DNA of 8,518 nucleotides from Geminicoccaceae bacterium. GTDB lineage: Bacteria > Pseudomonadota > Alphaproteobacteria > Geminicoccales > Geminicoccaceae. A program made the position numbers and the translations under genes. The DNA is taken from NCBI GenBank assembly GCA_020446285.1, contig JAGREZ010000193.1, forward strand, positions 8,241-16,758, written 5' to 3'. Under the pieces are notes generated by a model. It made no database searches and had not been told where the DNA came from. It saw only the letters and a list, made by a program, of their open reading frames with translations. Below, piece after piece: positions 1 to 6,986 of this stretch (its first letter is position 1; each line of letters starts with the position of its first letter).

Positions 1-453
1 CCGCTTTGCGATCATCGCACCGACATTCCCGAACTTGTCGCCTATTTCATGGAGGAGGCGGCGCGCGAGGCGGGGCTGTCGGCGCGGGAGATCGACGAGG
101 ATGCGATGGCCGTGCTGCAGACCGCCGACTGGCCCGGCGACATCCGCCAGCTGCGCAACGCGGTGGAATGGATGCTGATCATGGCGCCCGAGGGCGAGCA
201 GGGAACGATCGGCATCAAGGGTCTGCCACCGGAACTGACCGACAGTGCCGCCCGGCAGATGGACCCCCGCGCCAACGGCCAGCTCGTGTCGATGCCGCTG
301 CGCGAGGCGCGCGAGCATTTCGAGCGGGCCTATCTGCAGTCGCAGTTGCAGCGTTTCGGCGGCAACATCTCGCGGACCGCCAATTTCGTCGGCATGGAGC
401 GCTCGGCCCTGCATCGCAAGCTCAAGACCCTCGGCCTGCACAGCGACGACTGA
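1..453 (+). CDS. ntrX: Nitrogen-regulation response regulator NtrX, C-terminal part (5' end outside the window)
   Basis: This is the last 150 codons of a sigma-54-dependent response regulator, open from the first base and ending in TGA. The fragment covers the end of the AAA+ ATPase domain, including the WPGDIRQLRN segment (R-finger/sensor II region) followed by EWMLIMAP. It ends in a Fis-type helix-turn-helix with the signature FGGNISRTANFVGMERSALHRK written here in part: RFGGNISRTA, then GMERSALHRKL. The MERSALHRKLK ending and the PLREAREHFERAYL linker are characteristic of NtrX rather than NtrC. In the family, NtrX is phosphorylated by the membrane kinase NtrY and acts in the cytoplasm on nitrogen, redox and envelope genes. 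The receiver domain and most of the ATPase core lie upstream and cannot be checked. trkA begins 3 nt after the stop, which suggests co-transcription and translational coupling. Confidence 0.95.
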   Translation, partial: PLCDHRTDIPELVAYFMEEAAREAGLSAREIDEDAMAVLQTADWPGDIRQLRNAVEWMLIMAPEGEQGTIGIKGLPPELTDSAARQMDPRANGQLVSMPLREAREHFERAYLQSQLQRFGGNISRTANFVGMERSALHRKLKTLGLHSDD

Positions 454-456
454 CCC

Positions 457-1830
457 ATGAAGATCATCGTTGCCGGAGCCGGTCTGGTCGGGTCGAACAT
501 CGCCCGCTATCTCGCGAGCACCGGCAACGACGTCACCGTGATCGACCAGCGTCCCGAGCTCGTCCGGATGCTCGAGGATCATCTCGACATCCAGGGCATG
601 ATCGGCCACGCCGCCCATCCGGACAGTCTCGAGAAGGCCGCGGCGGGCGATGCCGACATGCTGATCGCGGTCACCCAGGTCGACGAGGTCAACATGATGG
701 CCTGTCAGGTGGCGCATTCGATCTTCAACGTGCCCACCAAGATCGCCCGTGTGCGCCAGCAGGCCTATCTCGACAGCCGCTGGCAGACCCTGTTCGACCG
801 CGATCACCTGCCGATCGACCATATCATCTCGCCCGAAGTGGAGGTGGCGCACGCGATCGCGCGGCGTCTGGAAATTCCAGGCGCGCTCACCGTCGTGCCG
901 TTTCTCGGCGACAGGCTGCGCATGATCGGCTTCCGCTGCACCGCCGACACGCCGGTGGTGAAGACCCCGCTCCGCCAGCTTTCCTATCTCTTCCCCGACC
1001 TGCATCTCGTCTGTGTCGGCATCGTTCGCGGCGGCAGCTTCTTCGTGCCCGGCGGCGACGACCAGATGCTGGTGGATGACGAGGTGCATGTCGTCGTCGA
1101 GACCGCACATATCGAACGCGCGCTTTCCGCCTTCGCCCACGAGGACCGCATGAGCGAGCGGGTCATCATCGTCGGCGGCGGCAATGTCGGCCTGTTTCTC
1201 GCCCGCGAGCTCGAGGAGCGTCATCCGGGCATGTCGATCAAGCTGATCGAGGCCGACCGCAACCGTGCCGAGGCGGCCGCCGACAGGCTGGGGCACACCA
1301 CCGTCCTGTGCGGCGATGCCCGCAATCAACAATTGCTCGAGGAAGCCGACGTCCGCAATTCCCATGCGATCGTGACGGTGACCAACGATGACGAGGTGAA
1401 CATCATGTCGGGGCTGATCGGCCGGCGCATGGGCTGCGGCCGCAGTCTCGCCCTCGTCAACAACAGCACTTATGACATTCTCATGGACACGATCGGCATC
1501 GATGTCGCGATCAACCCCCGCGAGACGACGGTCTCCAGCGTGCTTCGGCACGTCAAGCGCGGCCGCCTCGGCTCGGTCCACAGCCTTCGCGACGGCGAGG
1601 CGGAAATCTTCGAGGCGGAAGCGCTCGAAACCGCACAGATCGTCGACAAGCCATTGCGCTCGCTGCGCATGGGCGGCGTCATCATCGGCGCCATCATCCG
1701 CGACGACAAGGTGATCGCCCCGCGCGGCGACACCGTGATCCAGGTCCATGACCGCCTCGTCATACTCGCCCGGAGCAGCATGAGCCGCAAGGTCGAACAG
1801 CTCCTCGCGGTCCGTCCCGACTATTTCTGA
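457..1830 (+). CDS. trkA: Trk potassium uptake system peripheral component TrkA
   Basis: A full-length TrkA of 457 residues, close to the 458 of E. coli TrkA. It is the cytoplasmic regulatory ring protein that gates the TrkH/TrkG K+ channel in response to bound nucleotide. Two RCK modules are visible. The first Rossmann fold begins at residue 1 with GAGLVGSNIA (residues 7-16) and the nucleotide-ribose acidic residue D30 in VID. The second begins near residue 235 with IIVGGGNVGLFLA, and its acidic residue is in LIEAD. Each Rossmann half is followed by a TrkA-C-like domain, the last ending around VIQVHDRLVILAR. The ATG lies 3 nt after the ntrX stop with no strong ribosome site, so coupling to ntrX translation is likely. 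Placement of trkA right after ntrX is a common alphaproteobacterial arrangement. No membrane subunit gene is in the window, so the channel partner must be encoded elsewhere. Confidence 0.96.
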   Translation: MKIIVAGAGLVGSNIARYLASTGNDVTVIDQRPELVRMLEDHLDIQGMIGHAAHPDSLEKAAAGDADMLIAVTQVDEVNMMACQVAHSIFNVPTKIARVRQQAYLDSRWQTLFDRDHLPIDHIISPEVEVAHAIARRLEIPGALTVVPFLGDRLRMIGFRCTADTPVVKTPLRQLSYLFPDLHLVCVGIVRGGSFFVPGGDDQMLVDDEVHVVVETAHIERALSAFAHEDRMSERVIIVGGGNVGLFLARELEERHPGMSIKLIEADRNRAEAAADRLGHTTVLCGDARNQQLLEEADVRNSHAIVTVTNDDEVNIMSGLIGRRMGCGRSLALVNNSTYDILMDTIGIDVAINPRETTVSSVLRHVKRGRLGSVHSLRDGEAEIFEAEALETAQIVDKPLRSLRMGGVIIGAIIRDDKVIAPRGDTVIQVHDRLVILARSSMSRKVEQLLAVRPDYF

Positions 1831-1840
1831 AAACAACAAC

Positions 1841-1847
1841 GAAGGGA
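1841..1847 (+). promoter_or_regulatory. Ribosome binding site of the aminotransferase gene
   Basis: GAAGGGA lies 10 nt before the ATG at 1858, in an A-rich 27-nt spacer after the trkA stop. It is the clearest Shine-Dalgarno in the first half of the window. It supports the ATG at 1858 and independent ribosome loading on this gene within the ntrX-trkA transcript. Confidence 0.6.
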
Positions 1848-1857
1848 ACAACCGTCC

Positions 1858-2733
1858 ATGTCGCGCATCGCCTATGTCAACGGCCGCTACGTTCCCGTCG
1901 GCGCGCGGGCGATCGCCATCGAGGATCGCGGCTACCAGTTCGCCGACGGCATCTACGAGGTGATCCGGGTCATCGATGGAAAGGCCGGCGATCTGGACCG
2001 CCATCTCGACCGCCTCGAACGCTCGCTGCGCGAGCTCGCCATCGAACCGCCGATGAGCCGTGCCGCACTGTGCGCGGTGATCGGCGAGACATTGCGCCGC
2101 AACCGCCTGCGCCATGCCGTCGTCTACATCCAGATTTCCCGCGGAATCGCCCCGCGCAACCACATCGTGCCCGCAAGCGGCCGCGCGAGCCTCGTGGTCA
2201 CCGTACGCCGCGCGCGCCTGCCCTCGCCGCACGAGGTCGATGCGGGCTGCCGGGTGATCGCAATGCCGGACGAGCGCTGGCATCGCTGCGACATCAAGTC
2301 CATCGGACTTCTGCCCAACCTTCTGGCCAGGACGAAGGCCCATCGCGAGGGCGCGCGCGAGGCCTGGCTGGTCGATGACGACGGCTTCGTGACCGAAGGA
2401 TCGTCGTCCAACGCCTGGATCGTCGATGGCGAGGGCCGGCTCGTCACCCGCCCCGCCGGCACCGAGATCCTGGGCGGCATCACCCGTTCGGTCGTTCTCG
2501 AACTGGCCCGGAAACTCGGAATCGAGGTGGTCGAACGGCCCTTCACGCTCGAAGAGGCGAAGGGCGCGCGCGAGGCGTTCCTGACCAGCACGTCGTCGCT
2601 GGTGATGCCGGTCGTGCAGATCGATGACAGTATTGTCGCAAACGGCGTGCCCGGCTCCATTACCAGACAACTTCAAGCTGAATATAGCCGGCGCGCCGGT
2701 CTCGACGTGCTGTCCACACAACAGGATCGGTGA
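1858..2733 (+). CDS. dat: D-amino acid aminotransferase (D-alanine transaminase family, PLP fold type IV)
   Basis: A 291-residue PLP-dependent transaminase. The family interconverts D-alanine and 2-oxoglutarate with pyruvate and D-glutamate, supplying D-amino acids for peptidoglycan in the cytoplasm. The N-terminal domain has IEDRGYQFADGIYEVIR (about residues 21-37), typical of D-amino acid transaminases. RGIAPRNH contains R100 and H102, which correspond by motif to the R98/H100 pair that binds the substrate carboxylate in the Bacillus enzyme. The PLP-binding lysine is K147 in CDIKSIGLLPN, and the cofactor-contacting glutamate is E180 in VTEGSSSNA. The later STSSLVMPV segment near residue 242 is also typical. 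All expected catalytic residues are present. The gene follows trkA by 27 nt and precedes hfq, a conserved alphaproteobacterial order. Branched-chain aminotransferase or aminodeoxychorismate lyase are the fold-mates to exclude, but the RGxxPRxH motif favours the D-amino acid enzyme. The in vivo substrate is inferred. Confidence 0.9.
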   Translation: MSRIAYVNGRYVPVGARAIAIEDRGYQFADGIYEVIRVIDGKAGDLDRHLDRLERSLRELAIEPPMSRAALCAVIGETLRRNRLRHAVVYIQISRGIAPRNHIVPASGRASLVVTVRRARLPSPHEVDAGCRVIAMPDERWHRCDIKSIGLLPNLLARTKAHREGAREAWLVDDDGFVTEGSSSNAWIVDGEGRLVTRPAGTEILGGITRSVVLELARKLGIEVVERPFTLEEAKGAREAFLTSTSSLVMPVVQIDDSIVANGVPGSITRQLQAEYSRRAGLDVLSTQQDR

Positions 2734-2919
2734 TTTCACGGCCGTTTGCTGCATTGCTCTTGCGAAGCGTCTCGGGACGGGATAGCAGGACGGTCAATCA
2801 TGTGGATTGACTGAGTGGGCGCACGCTCTACGTTGGTTGATCAAATGGCTAGGCCAGAGCGCTAACCGCTATCCGCCCCGAAAACGGTTGCACGCTGAAA
2901 AACATTGAGGATCGTAGAG
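2734..2919 (+). promoter_or_regulatory. dat-hfq intergenic region with palindromes and a possible hfq promoter
   Basis: This 186-nt gap is less GC-rich than its flanks and contains no credible reading frame. A perfect inverted repeat, GTCAATC (2793-2799) and GATTGAC (2805-2811), is separated by ATGTG. Its right arm overlaps a promoter-like TTGACT (2807-2812), which is followed after 16 nt by a weak -10 candidate TACGTT (2829-2834). A second perfect palindrome, TTGATCAA, lies at 2837-2844, just downstream of that candidate. The layout fits an hfq promoter with an overlapping operator, or a dat terminator hairpin lacking a T tract. I see no decisive consensus and infer promoter activity mainly from position. 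Confidence 0.4.
2906..2911 (+). promoter_or_regulatory. Ribosome binding site of hfq, deciding its start
   Basis: TGAGGA ends 8 nt before the ATG at 2920. An in-frame TTG at 2905 overlaps this Shine-Dalgarno and would add five residues (MRIVE) that Hfq proteins do not have, so the ATG is the start. Confidence 0.7.
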
Positions 2920-3195
2920 ATGGCGACCGAAAAACAGAATCTTCAGGACGTGTTTTTGAATCATGTCCGCAAAAACAAGGTACCGGTCACAATTTTCCTC
3001 ATCAACGGCGTGAAACTGCAGGGTGTCATCAGCTCGTTCGATAATTTCTGCCTGCTCCTGCGCCGTGACGGTCATGTCCAGCTGGTCTACAAGCATGCGG
3101 TTTCCACCGTGATGCCCTCGGCCGCCGTCCGCCTGTACGACCCGCCGCCCGAGGAACAGGGTGGACCCGCTTCCGGGCCGATGGAACGCGGCTAG
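2920..3195 (+). CDS. hfq: RNA-binding protein Hfq
   Basis: A 91-residue Hfq from the ATG chosen because of the Shine-Dalgarno 8 nt upstream. Hfq forms a cytoplasmic hexameric ring that pairs small RNAs with mRNAs and affects RNA stability and translation. The N-terminal helix [13 protein letters not shown] carries the basic rim residues R17, K18 and K20. The Sm1 motif runs through [20 protein letters not shown] to about residue 48. The Sm2 motif is [11 protein letters not shown], with the Y57-K58-H59 triad that lines the proximal RNA-binding face. The C-terminal tail after the Sm core is short and rich in Pro, Gly and Glu, as usual in alphaproteobacteria and unlike the long E. coli tail. hflX follows on the same strand within 65 nt, so an hfq-hflX operon is likely. 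Confidence 0.97.
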   Translation: MATEKQNLQDVFLNHVRKNKVPVTIFLINGVKLQGVISSFDNFCLLLRRDGHVQLVYKHAVSTVMPSAAVRLYDPPPEEQGGPASGPMERG

Positions 3196-3260
3196 GCACC
3201 CTGGGAACAGTTCAGGGGCGGGAGCCCTTCTCGACCGACATACCCCGGGATCGGGCATGG

Positions 3261-4526
3261 GTGGTGCATCCGCTCATGCCGGATACCGGCTCGGGAAAGC
3301 GCGACGCCGCTGCAAGGCTCGACGAGGCGCTTTCGCTTGCGCGCGCCATCGATCTCGACATCGTCGGCGGCGAGTTGGCGCCCGTGCGCTCACCGCGTCC
3401 CGCGACGCTGATCGGCATGGGCAAGGTCGACGAGATTACCGCCCTCGTCGATGAGCGGGAGATCGATCTCGTCATCATCGACGCCGCCCTCAGTCCGGTA
3501 CAGCAACGCAATCTCGAACGCGCCTTCAAATCCAAGGTGATCGACCGGACCGGTCTCATACTGGAGATCTTCGGCGAGCGCGCCGCCACCCGCGAGGGTG
3601 TGCTGCAGGTCGAGCTCGCCGCCCTCTCCTACCAGCGCTCGCGGCTGGTGCGCTCATGGACCCATCTCGAACGCCAGCGCGGCGGGCTCGGTTTCATCGG
3701 CGGTCCCGGCGAGAGCCAGATCGAGCTCGACCGCCGGCGCATCGACGAGCGCATGGTCTTCATCCGACAGGAACTCGAGGACGTCCGACGCACACGCGGC
3801 CTGCACCGCAAGGCACGAAAGCGGGTTCCCTATCCCGTGGTCGCACTGGTGGGCTACACCAATGCCGGCAAGTCGACGCTTTTCAACCGCCTCACCGGCG
3901 CCGGCGTCCAGGCCGAGGACAAGCTCTTCGCCACGCTCGATCCCACCATGCGCACGCTGCGGCTGCCATCGGGCAAGAACGTCATCCTGTCGGACACGGT
4001 GGGGTTCATCACCGACCTTCCCACCTCGCTCATCGCCGCCTTCCGCGCCACGCTGGAAGAGGTGCTCGAGGCCGACCTGCTCCTGCATGTCCGCGACATC
4101 ACCCACAGCGAGACCGGGGAACAGGCGCACGACGTCGTGCGGGTGCTCGACGAGCTCGGCGTGGACGAGCAGACGAGAAACCGGCGCATGATCGAACTCT
4201 GGAACAAGGCGGACCTGCTCGAAGGCGAGCACCAGCAGGCCATCGTCACCGAAGCCGCCCGTCATGACGAAATCCGGCTGGCCTCCGCCGTCTCCGGCGA
4301 GGGTCTCGACGATGTGCTTACGCTGATCGACGCACGCCTTGCACGGGATGACCGCACCGTCACCGTGCGCCTCGCCCACGATCAGGGATCGATCCTGAGC
4401 TGGCTGCACCAGCAGGGCCGGATCCTCTCGCGCACGGATGACGAGGACGGCTCCATCGTCGACATATCGCTCAACGAAACCGCCCTGAGCCAGCTCGAAC
4501 AGAAGCTCGGGCGACGGATCGGCTAG
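3261..4526 (+). CDS. hflX: Ribosome-associated GTPase HflX
   Basis: A 421-residue HflX counted from GTG 3261. HflX binds the 50S subunit and splits or rescues ribosomes, notably under heat or antibiotic stress. The N-terminal HflX domain (about residues 10-190) contains GMGKVDEI, the DxALSPxQQRNLE segment and the glycine-rich loop GGPGESQIELDRRRID. The G domain follows: G1 GYTNAGKST (198-206), G3 DTVGF (245-249), G4 NKAD (315-318) and G5 SA (342-343). All GTPase motifs are intact. The start is uncertain. GTG 3261, GTG 3264 and ATG 3276 are all in frame. The frame also stays open upstream through residues such as DRAWVVHP, which resemble the usual N-terminus of the family, but has no ATG, GTG or TTG after the hfq stop (a CTG is at 3201). 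The gene is probably co-transcribed with hfq. It converges on mazG. Confidence 0.93.
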   Translation: MVHPLMPDTGSGKRDAAARLDEALSLARAIDLDIVGGELAPVRSPRPATLIGMGKVDEITALVDEREIDLVIIDAALSPVQQRNLERAFKSKVIDRTGLILEIFGERAATREGVLQVELAALSYQRSRLVRSWTHLERQRGGLGFIGGPGESQIELDRRRIDERMVFIRQELEDVRRTRGLHRKARKRVPYPVVALVGYTNAGKSTLFNRLTGAGVQAEDKLFATLDPTMRTLRLPSGKNVILSDTVGFITDLPTSLIAAFRATLEEVLEADLLLHVRDITHSETGEQAHDVVRVLDELGVDEQTRNRRMIELWNKADLLEGEHQQAIVTEAARHDEIRLASAVSGEGLDDVLTLIDARLARDDRTVTVRLAHDQGSILSWLHQQGRILSRTDDEDGSIVDISLNETALSQLEQKLGRRIG

Positions 4527-4617
4527 CTTTTCCCGTCTGGATGGAACCATCCAGACGATCAGGAAATGCGACGAGACAAGCTTTTCCCGTCGGGATGAAC
4601 CATCCGGGCGATCAGGA
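4525..4617. repeat. Tandem pair of 39-40 nt hairpin repeats (54-nt period) between hflX and mazG
   Basis: Two copies, 4525-4564 and 4579-4617, share AGCTTTTCCCGTC at the left edge, a GGATG/CATCC core and CGATCAGGA at the right edge. They are separated by 14 unrelated bases. Copy 1 is a perfect inverted repeat with 11-bp arms: CGTCTGGATGG (4534-4544) and CCATCCAGACG (4547-4557), with AA between. TTTCC (4529-4533) and GGAAA (4562-4566) can extend the stem. Copy 2 keeps the fold with CGTCGGGATG (4588-4597) against CATCCGGGCG (4601-4610), which gives eight Watson-Crick pairs, one G-U wobble and one G-G mismatch. Copy 1 starts inside the hflX stop codon and copy 2 ends 5 nt before the mazG stop codon. 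The position between convergent genes suggests a bidirectional terminator or 3' mRNA stabiliser, but neither side has a T tract. It could also be a dispersed palindromic element. Confidence 0.85.
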
Positions 4618-4622
4618 GAGGC

Positions 4623-5441
4623 TTATCCCCGTTCCTCGCGCTTGGCCTGCTGCCAGAATTCTTCGAGCGCATCGAGGCCGGCGGTTGCCGCATCCTCGCC
4701 GGCGAGTTGCTCGACGCGGCGGAAGCGGCGCTCGAATCTGGCATTGGCGGCGCGCAGGGCGGCTTCGGGGTCGATGCCCGTGCGCCTTGCGTAATTGACG
4801 ATGGTGAAGAGAACATCGCCCAGTTCGGCGGCCTGCTCGTCCGTGTCCTGCGCAGCGTCCAGTTCGGCCAGTTCCTCGTCGATCTTCGCACGGATGGGAG
4901 GAAGCGTGTCCCAGTCGAAACCGATCCGGGCGGCGCGTTTCTGCAGTTTGGACGCGCGCGTGAGACCCGGCATGCCGAGCGGGATATTGTCGAGAACGCT
5001 TGCGCGCGTGCCTGCGGTCTCCGCCTTCGCCTGCCGCTCGCGCGCCTTGAGTTGTTCCCAGCGATCGGTCTGGGCGGCGGCGTTTTCCACCCCCTCCGGG
5101 CCGAACACATGCGGATGACGGGCGATCATCTTGTCGGCGATGGCGTTGGCGACATCGTCGAACGCGAAGTGCCCCGCCTCCTCCGCCATCCTTGTGTGAT
5201 AGACCACCTGCAACAGCAGATCGCCCAATTCCTCGCGCAGATCGGCGAGATCGCCGCGTGCGATGGCGTCGGCGACTTCATAGGCTTCCTCGATGGTGTA
5301 GGGGGCGATGGTCTCGAAGGTCTGTTCGATATCCCAGGGACAGCCCCCTTCGGGATCGCGCAACCGCCGCATGACCTCGAGAATGCGGTCGATGCCGCGG
5401 CCAGCGAGCCGGTCGCCGCCGCCCTCTCCCCCGTCGCTCAA
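4623..5441 (-). CDS. mazG: Nucleoside triphosphate pyrophosphohydrolase MazG
   Basis: A 272-residue MazG. The family hydrolyses (d)NTPs to NMP and pyrophosphate, cleaning the nucleotide pool, and in E. coli is linked to (p)ppGpp levels. Two MazG folds are visible. The N-terminal one has RLRDPEGGCPWD (27-37), EEAYE with E51, E52 and E55, and EELGD with E71 and D74, the Mg-binding acidic set, then RHPHVFG. The second has DEELAEL and ELGDVLF, with its acidic residues also kept. The start is TTG at 5441, which overlaps the xseA TGA in the sequence TTGA. An AGGGG ribosome site sits 8 nt upstream inside xseA. The next ATG (codon 24) would delete the conserved IDRILEVM helix, so TTG is preferred. 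Translational coupling to xseA is therefore likely. Confidence 0.93.
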   Translation of the reverse strand: MSDGGEGGGDRLAGRGIDRILEVMRRLRDPEGGCPWDIEQTFETIAPYTIEEAYEVADAIARGDLADLREELGDLLLQVVYHTRMAEEAGHFAFDDVANAIADKMIARHPHVFGPEGVENAAAQTDRWEQLKARERQAKAETAGTRASVLDNIPLGMPGLTRASKLQKRAARIGFDWDTLPPIRAKIDEELAELDAAQDTDEQAAELGDVLFTIVNYARRTGIDPEAALRAANARFERRFRRVEQLAGEDAATAGLDALEEFWQQAKREERG

Positions 5442-6841
5442 AGCAATCGCCCCTGTTCGCCCGGCTTTTCCGCCGGCCTTGGCTTCGCGCCGCGCGGGCG
5501 TGGCTCCCTGCCCTCGCGCACCGGCTCGACGCGAAGCCGTCCGTCATGGAATTCGATTTCCATCGCTGTTTCGCCCGCCGCCGCCTCGCTCGACGCGATC
5601 AGCGTATCATCCGCCGTCCGGTGGACGAGCGCGTAACCACGTTCCAGCACCCGCCTGTGCCCGAGGCTTTCGAGCAGCTTGGAGAGGGCTTCGAGCCGTT
5701 TTGCATCATCGGCGATCCGCCGTTCGGCGAGTGCCGCGAGGCGGGCTTCGGGAATGGCCGCGAGCGAGCGTTCGCTGTGGCGCAGGCGATCGGCGACGAT
5801 TTCGGCGATCCGCTTCATGCGCTGGTCCACCCTTTCGCGCCGCTCCTCCAGCACGAGCAGCGGCGAACGCAGTCTCAGCCGTTCGCCGAGATCGTCGAGG
5901 CGCTGGGTGGCGAGATCGAGCAGCATGCGCGGTTCGCCCAGTCCACGGGCAAGACCTTCCACATGCCGTGCCGCATGGGTGAGCATGCGGTCGAAGGCGT
6001 GCATCTGCCGTTCGCCGAGCGCGTGCAGCCCGGTTGCGAGTTCGTTGCGCACGGGTACGGCCATTTCGGCGGCGGCGGTGGGCGTCGGCGCGCGCCGGTC
6101 GGAAACATGGTCTATGAGTGTCGTGTCGGTTTCGTGACCGACGGCGGAGATCAACGGAATGGTGCTGTCCGCCACAGCACGGGCGACGATCTCCTCGTTG
6201 AACGACCAGAGATCCTCGATGGAACCGCCGCCACGGGCGACGATCAGCAGGTCCGGGCGCGGTTCGACCCGTTCGAAGCCGCGGATGGCGCGGGCGATCT
6301 GCCCGGCCGCACTCTCGCCCTGCACCGCCACCGGCCACAGCAGCACATGGCTCGGGAAGCGTTCGGCGAGCCGGTGCAGCATGTCGCGGATGACCGATCC
6401 CGTGGGCGAGGTGACGATGCCGATGGTGCGCGGCAGGAACGGCAGCTTGCGCTTGCGCGCCGGATCGAACAGCCCCTCCGCCTCGAGCCGGCGCTTGCGC
6501 TCCTCGAACAGCGCCATGAGCGCGCCCGCGCCGGCGGGTTCCATCTGTTCGATGACGATCTGGTATTTCGAACGGCCGGGATAGGTGGTGAGCTTGCCGG
6601 TGCAGATGACCTCGAGCCCGTCCTCCGGGCGGAAGGCGAGACGCGAGGCAGTGCCGCGCCAGCACACGCCGTCGAGCACCGATTTGTCATCCTTGAGCGC
6701 GAGATAGACATGGCCCGAGGCGGCGCGCTTGAACCCGGATATCTCGCCACGGACACGAACGAGCCCATAGGCATCCTCGACCGTCCGCTTGAGCGCGAAC
6801 GAGAGTTCCGAGACGGTATATTCATGAACGTTGCTGGCCAT
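5438..6841 (-). CDS. xseA: Exodeoxyribonuclease VII large subunit XseA
   Basis: A 467-residue large subunit of exonuclease VII, which degrades single-stranded DNA from both ends in complex with several copies of XseB. The N-terminal OB-fold covers about residues 5-100 and contains YTVSEL, VRGEISGF and HVYLALKD. The catalytic domain follows, with IGIVTSPTGSVIRD (140-153), ARGGGSIEDLWSFNEE (202-217) and GHETDTTLIDHVSDRRAPTP (235-254), all diagnostic of XseA. A long charged alpha-helical stretch of about residues 270-400 fits the coiled coil that binds XseB. The C-terminal RVLERGYALV segment is also typical. The ATG at 6841 is preceded by GGGTGG only 1-2 nt away, a poor Shine-Dalgarno. mazG overlaps the stop by 3 nt in the same transcript. 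xseB is not in the window. Confidence 0.95.
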   Translation of the reverse strand: MASNVHEYTVSELSFALKRTVEDAYGLVRVRGEISGFKRAASGHVYLALKDDKSVLDGVCWRGTASRLAFRPEDGLEVICTGKLTTYPGRSKYQIVIEQMEPAGAGALMALFEERKRRLEAEGLFDPARKRKLPFLPRTIGIVTSPTGSVIRDMLHRLAERFPSHVLLWPVAVQGESAAGQIARAIRGFERVEPRPDLLIVARGGGSIEDLWSFNEEIVARAVADSTIPLISAVGHETDTTLIDHVSDRRAPTPTAAAEMAVPVRNELATGLHALGERQMHAFDRMLTHAARHVEGLARGLGEPRMLLDLATQRLDDLGERLRLRSPLLVLEERRERVDQRMKRIAEIVADRLRHSERSLAAIPEARLAALAERRIADDAKRLEALSKLLESLGHRRVLERGYALVHRTADDTLIASSEAAAGETAMEIEFHDGRLRVEPVREGREPRPRGAKPRPAEKPGEQGRLL

Positions 6842-6986
6842 GCCACCCGTCTAGTCCACCGCACCGGGCTTGACCAGACATGCGCACGACAATTGGATAC
6901 AATTGACATCGCCTGTCGGTGAAATCGTGACACAGACCGGGGGTATGACGGTTCCTGTTCCTTCACCACACACCGAGACCTTCGTC
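6842..6986. promoter_or_regulatory. Divergent intergenic region between xseA and the MsrQ-like gene, with a CAATTG direct repeat
   Basis: This 145-nt region must hold promoters for both divergent genes, minus any 5' extension of the plus-strand gene. CAATTG, itself a palindrome, occurs at 6890-6895 and again at 6900-6905. The two lie in a tandem 10-bp unit (ACAATTGGAT followed by ACAATTGACA), so the sites fall on the same face of the helix. The second copy flows into a perfect -35-like TTGACA at 6903-6908 on the plus strand. No good -10 stands 16-18 nt downstream, and the best bases there are GAAATCGTGA. I cannot place the xseA promoter. The spacing suggests a dimeric regulator site at the promoter, but this is inference. 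Confidence 0.35.

Noticed and set aside
6..1079. Long plus-strand reading frame of 357 codons across the ntrX-trkA junction
   Set aside because: Arg/Ala/Pro-rich composition typical of a shadow frame in GC-rich DNA. The true NtrX and TrkA frames occupy the same bases with clear family motifs.
2759..2786. Heat-shock-type promoter CTTGCG ... GATAGC before hfq
   Set aside because: Spacing of 15 and a poor -10 fit. It cannot be told from chance, although hfq is heat-shock regulated in E. coli.
2837..2844. TTGATCAA as an FNR/Anr box
   Set aside because: The FNR consensus needs four bases between the TTGAT and ATCAA half-sites. Here they are fused, so it is only a palindrome.
3654..4550. 298-codon minus-strand frame opposite hflX
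   Set aside because: Antisense shadow of the HflX GTPase domain. The plus strand carries intact G1-G5 motifs.
4525..4617. CRISPR array
   Set aside because: Only two units, with the palindrome covering most of each, a 14-nt gap instead of a spacer of usual length, and no cas genes.
5546..6922. 458-codon plus-strand frame opposite xseA
   Set aside because: It is the antisense shadow of xseA, which has every family signature. The opposite translation has no recognisable motif.
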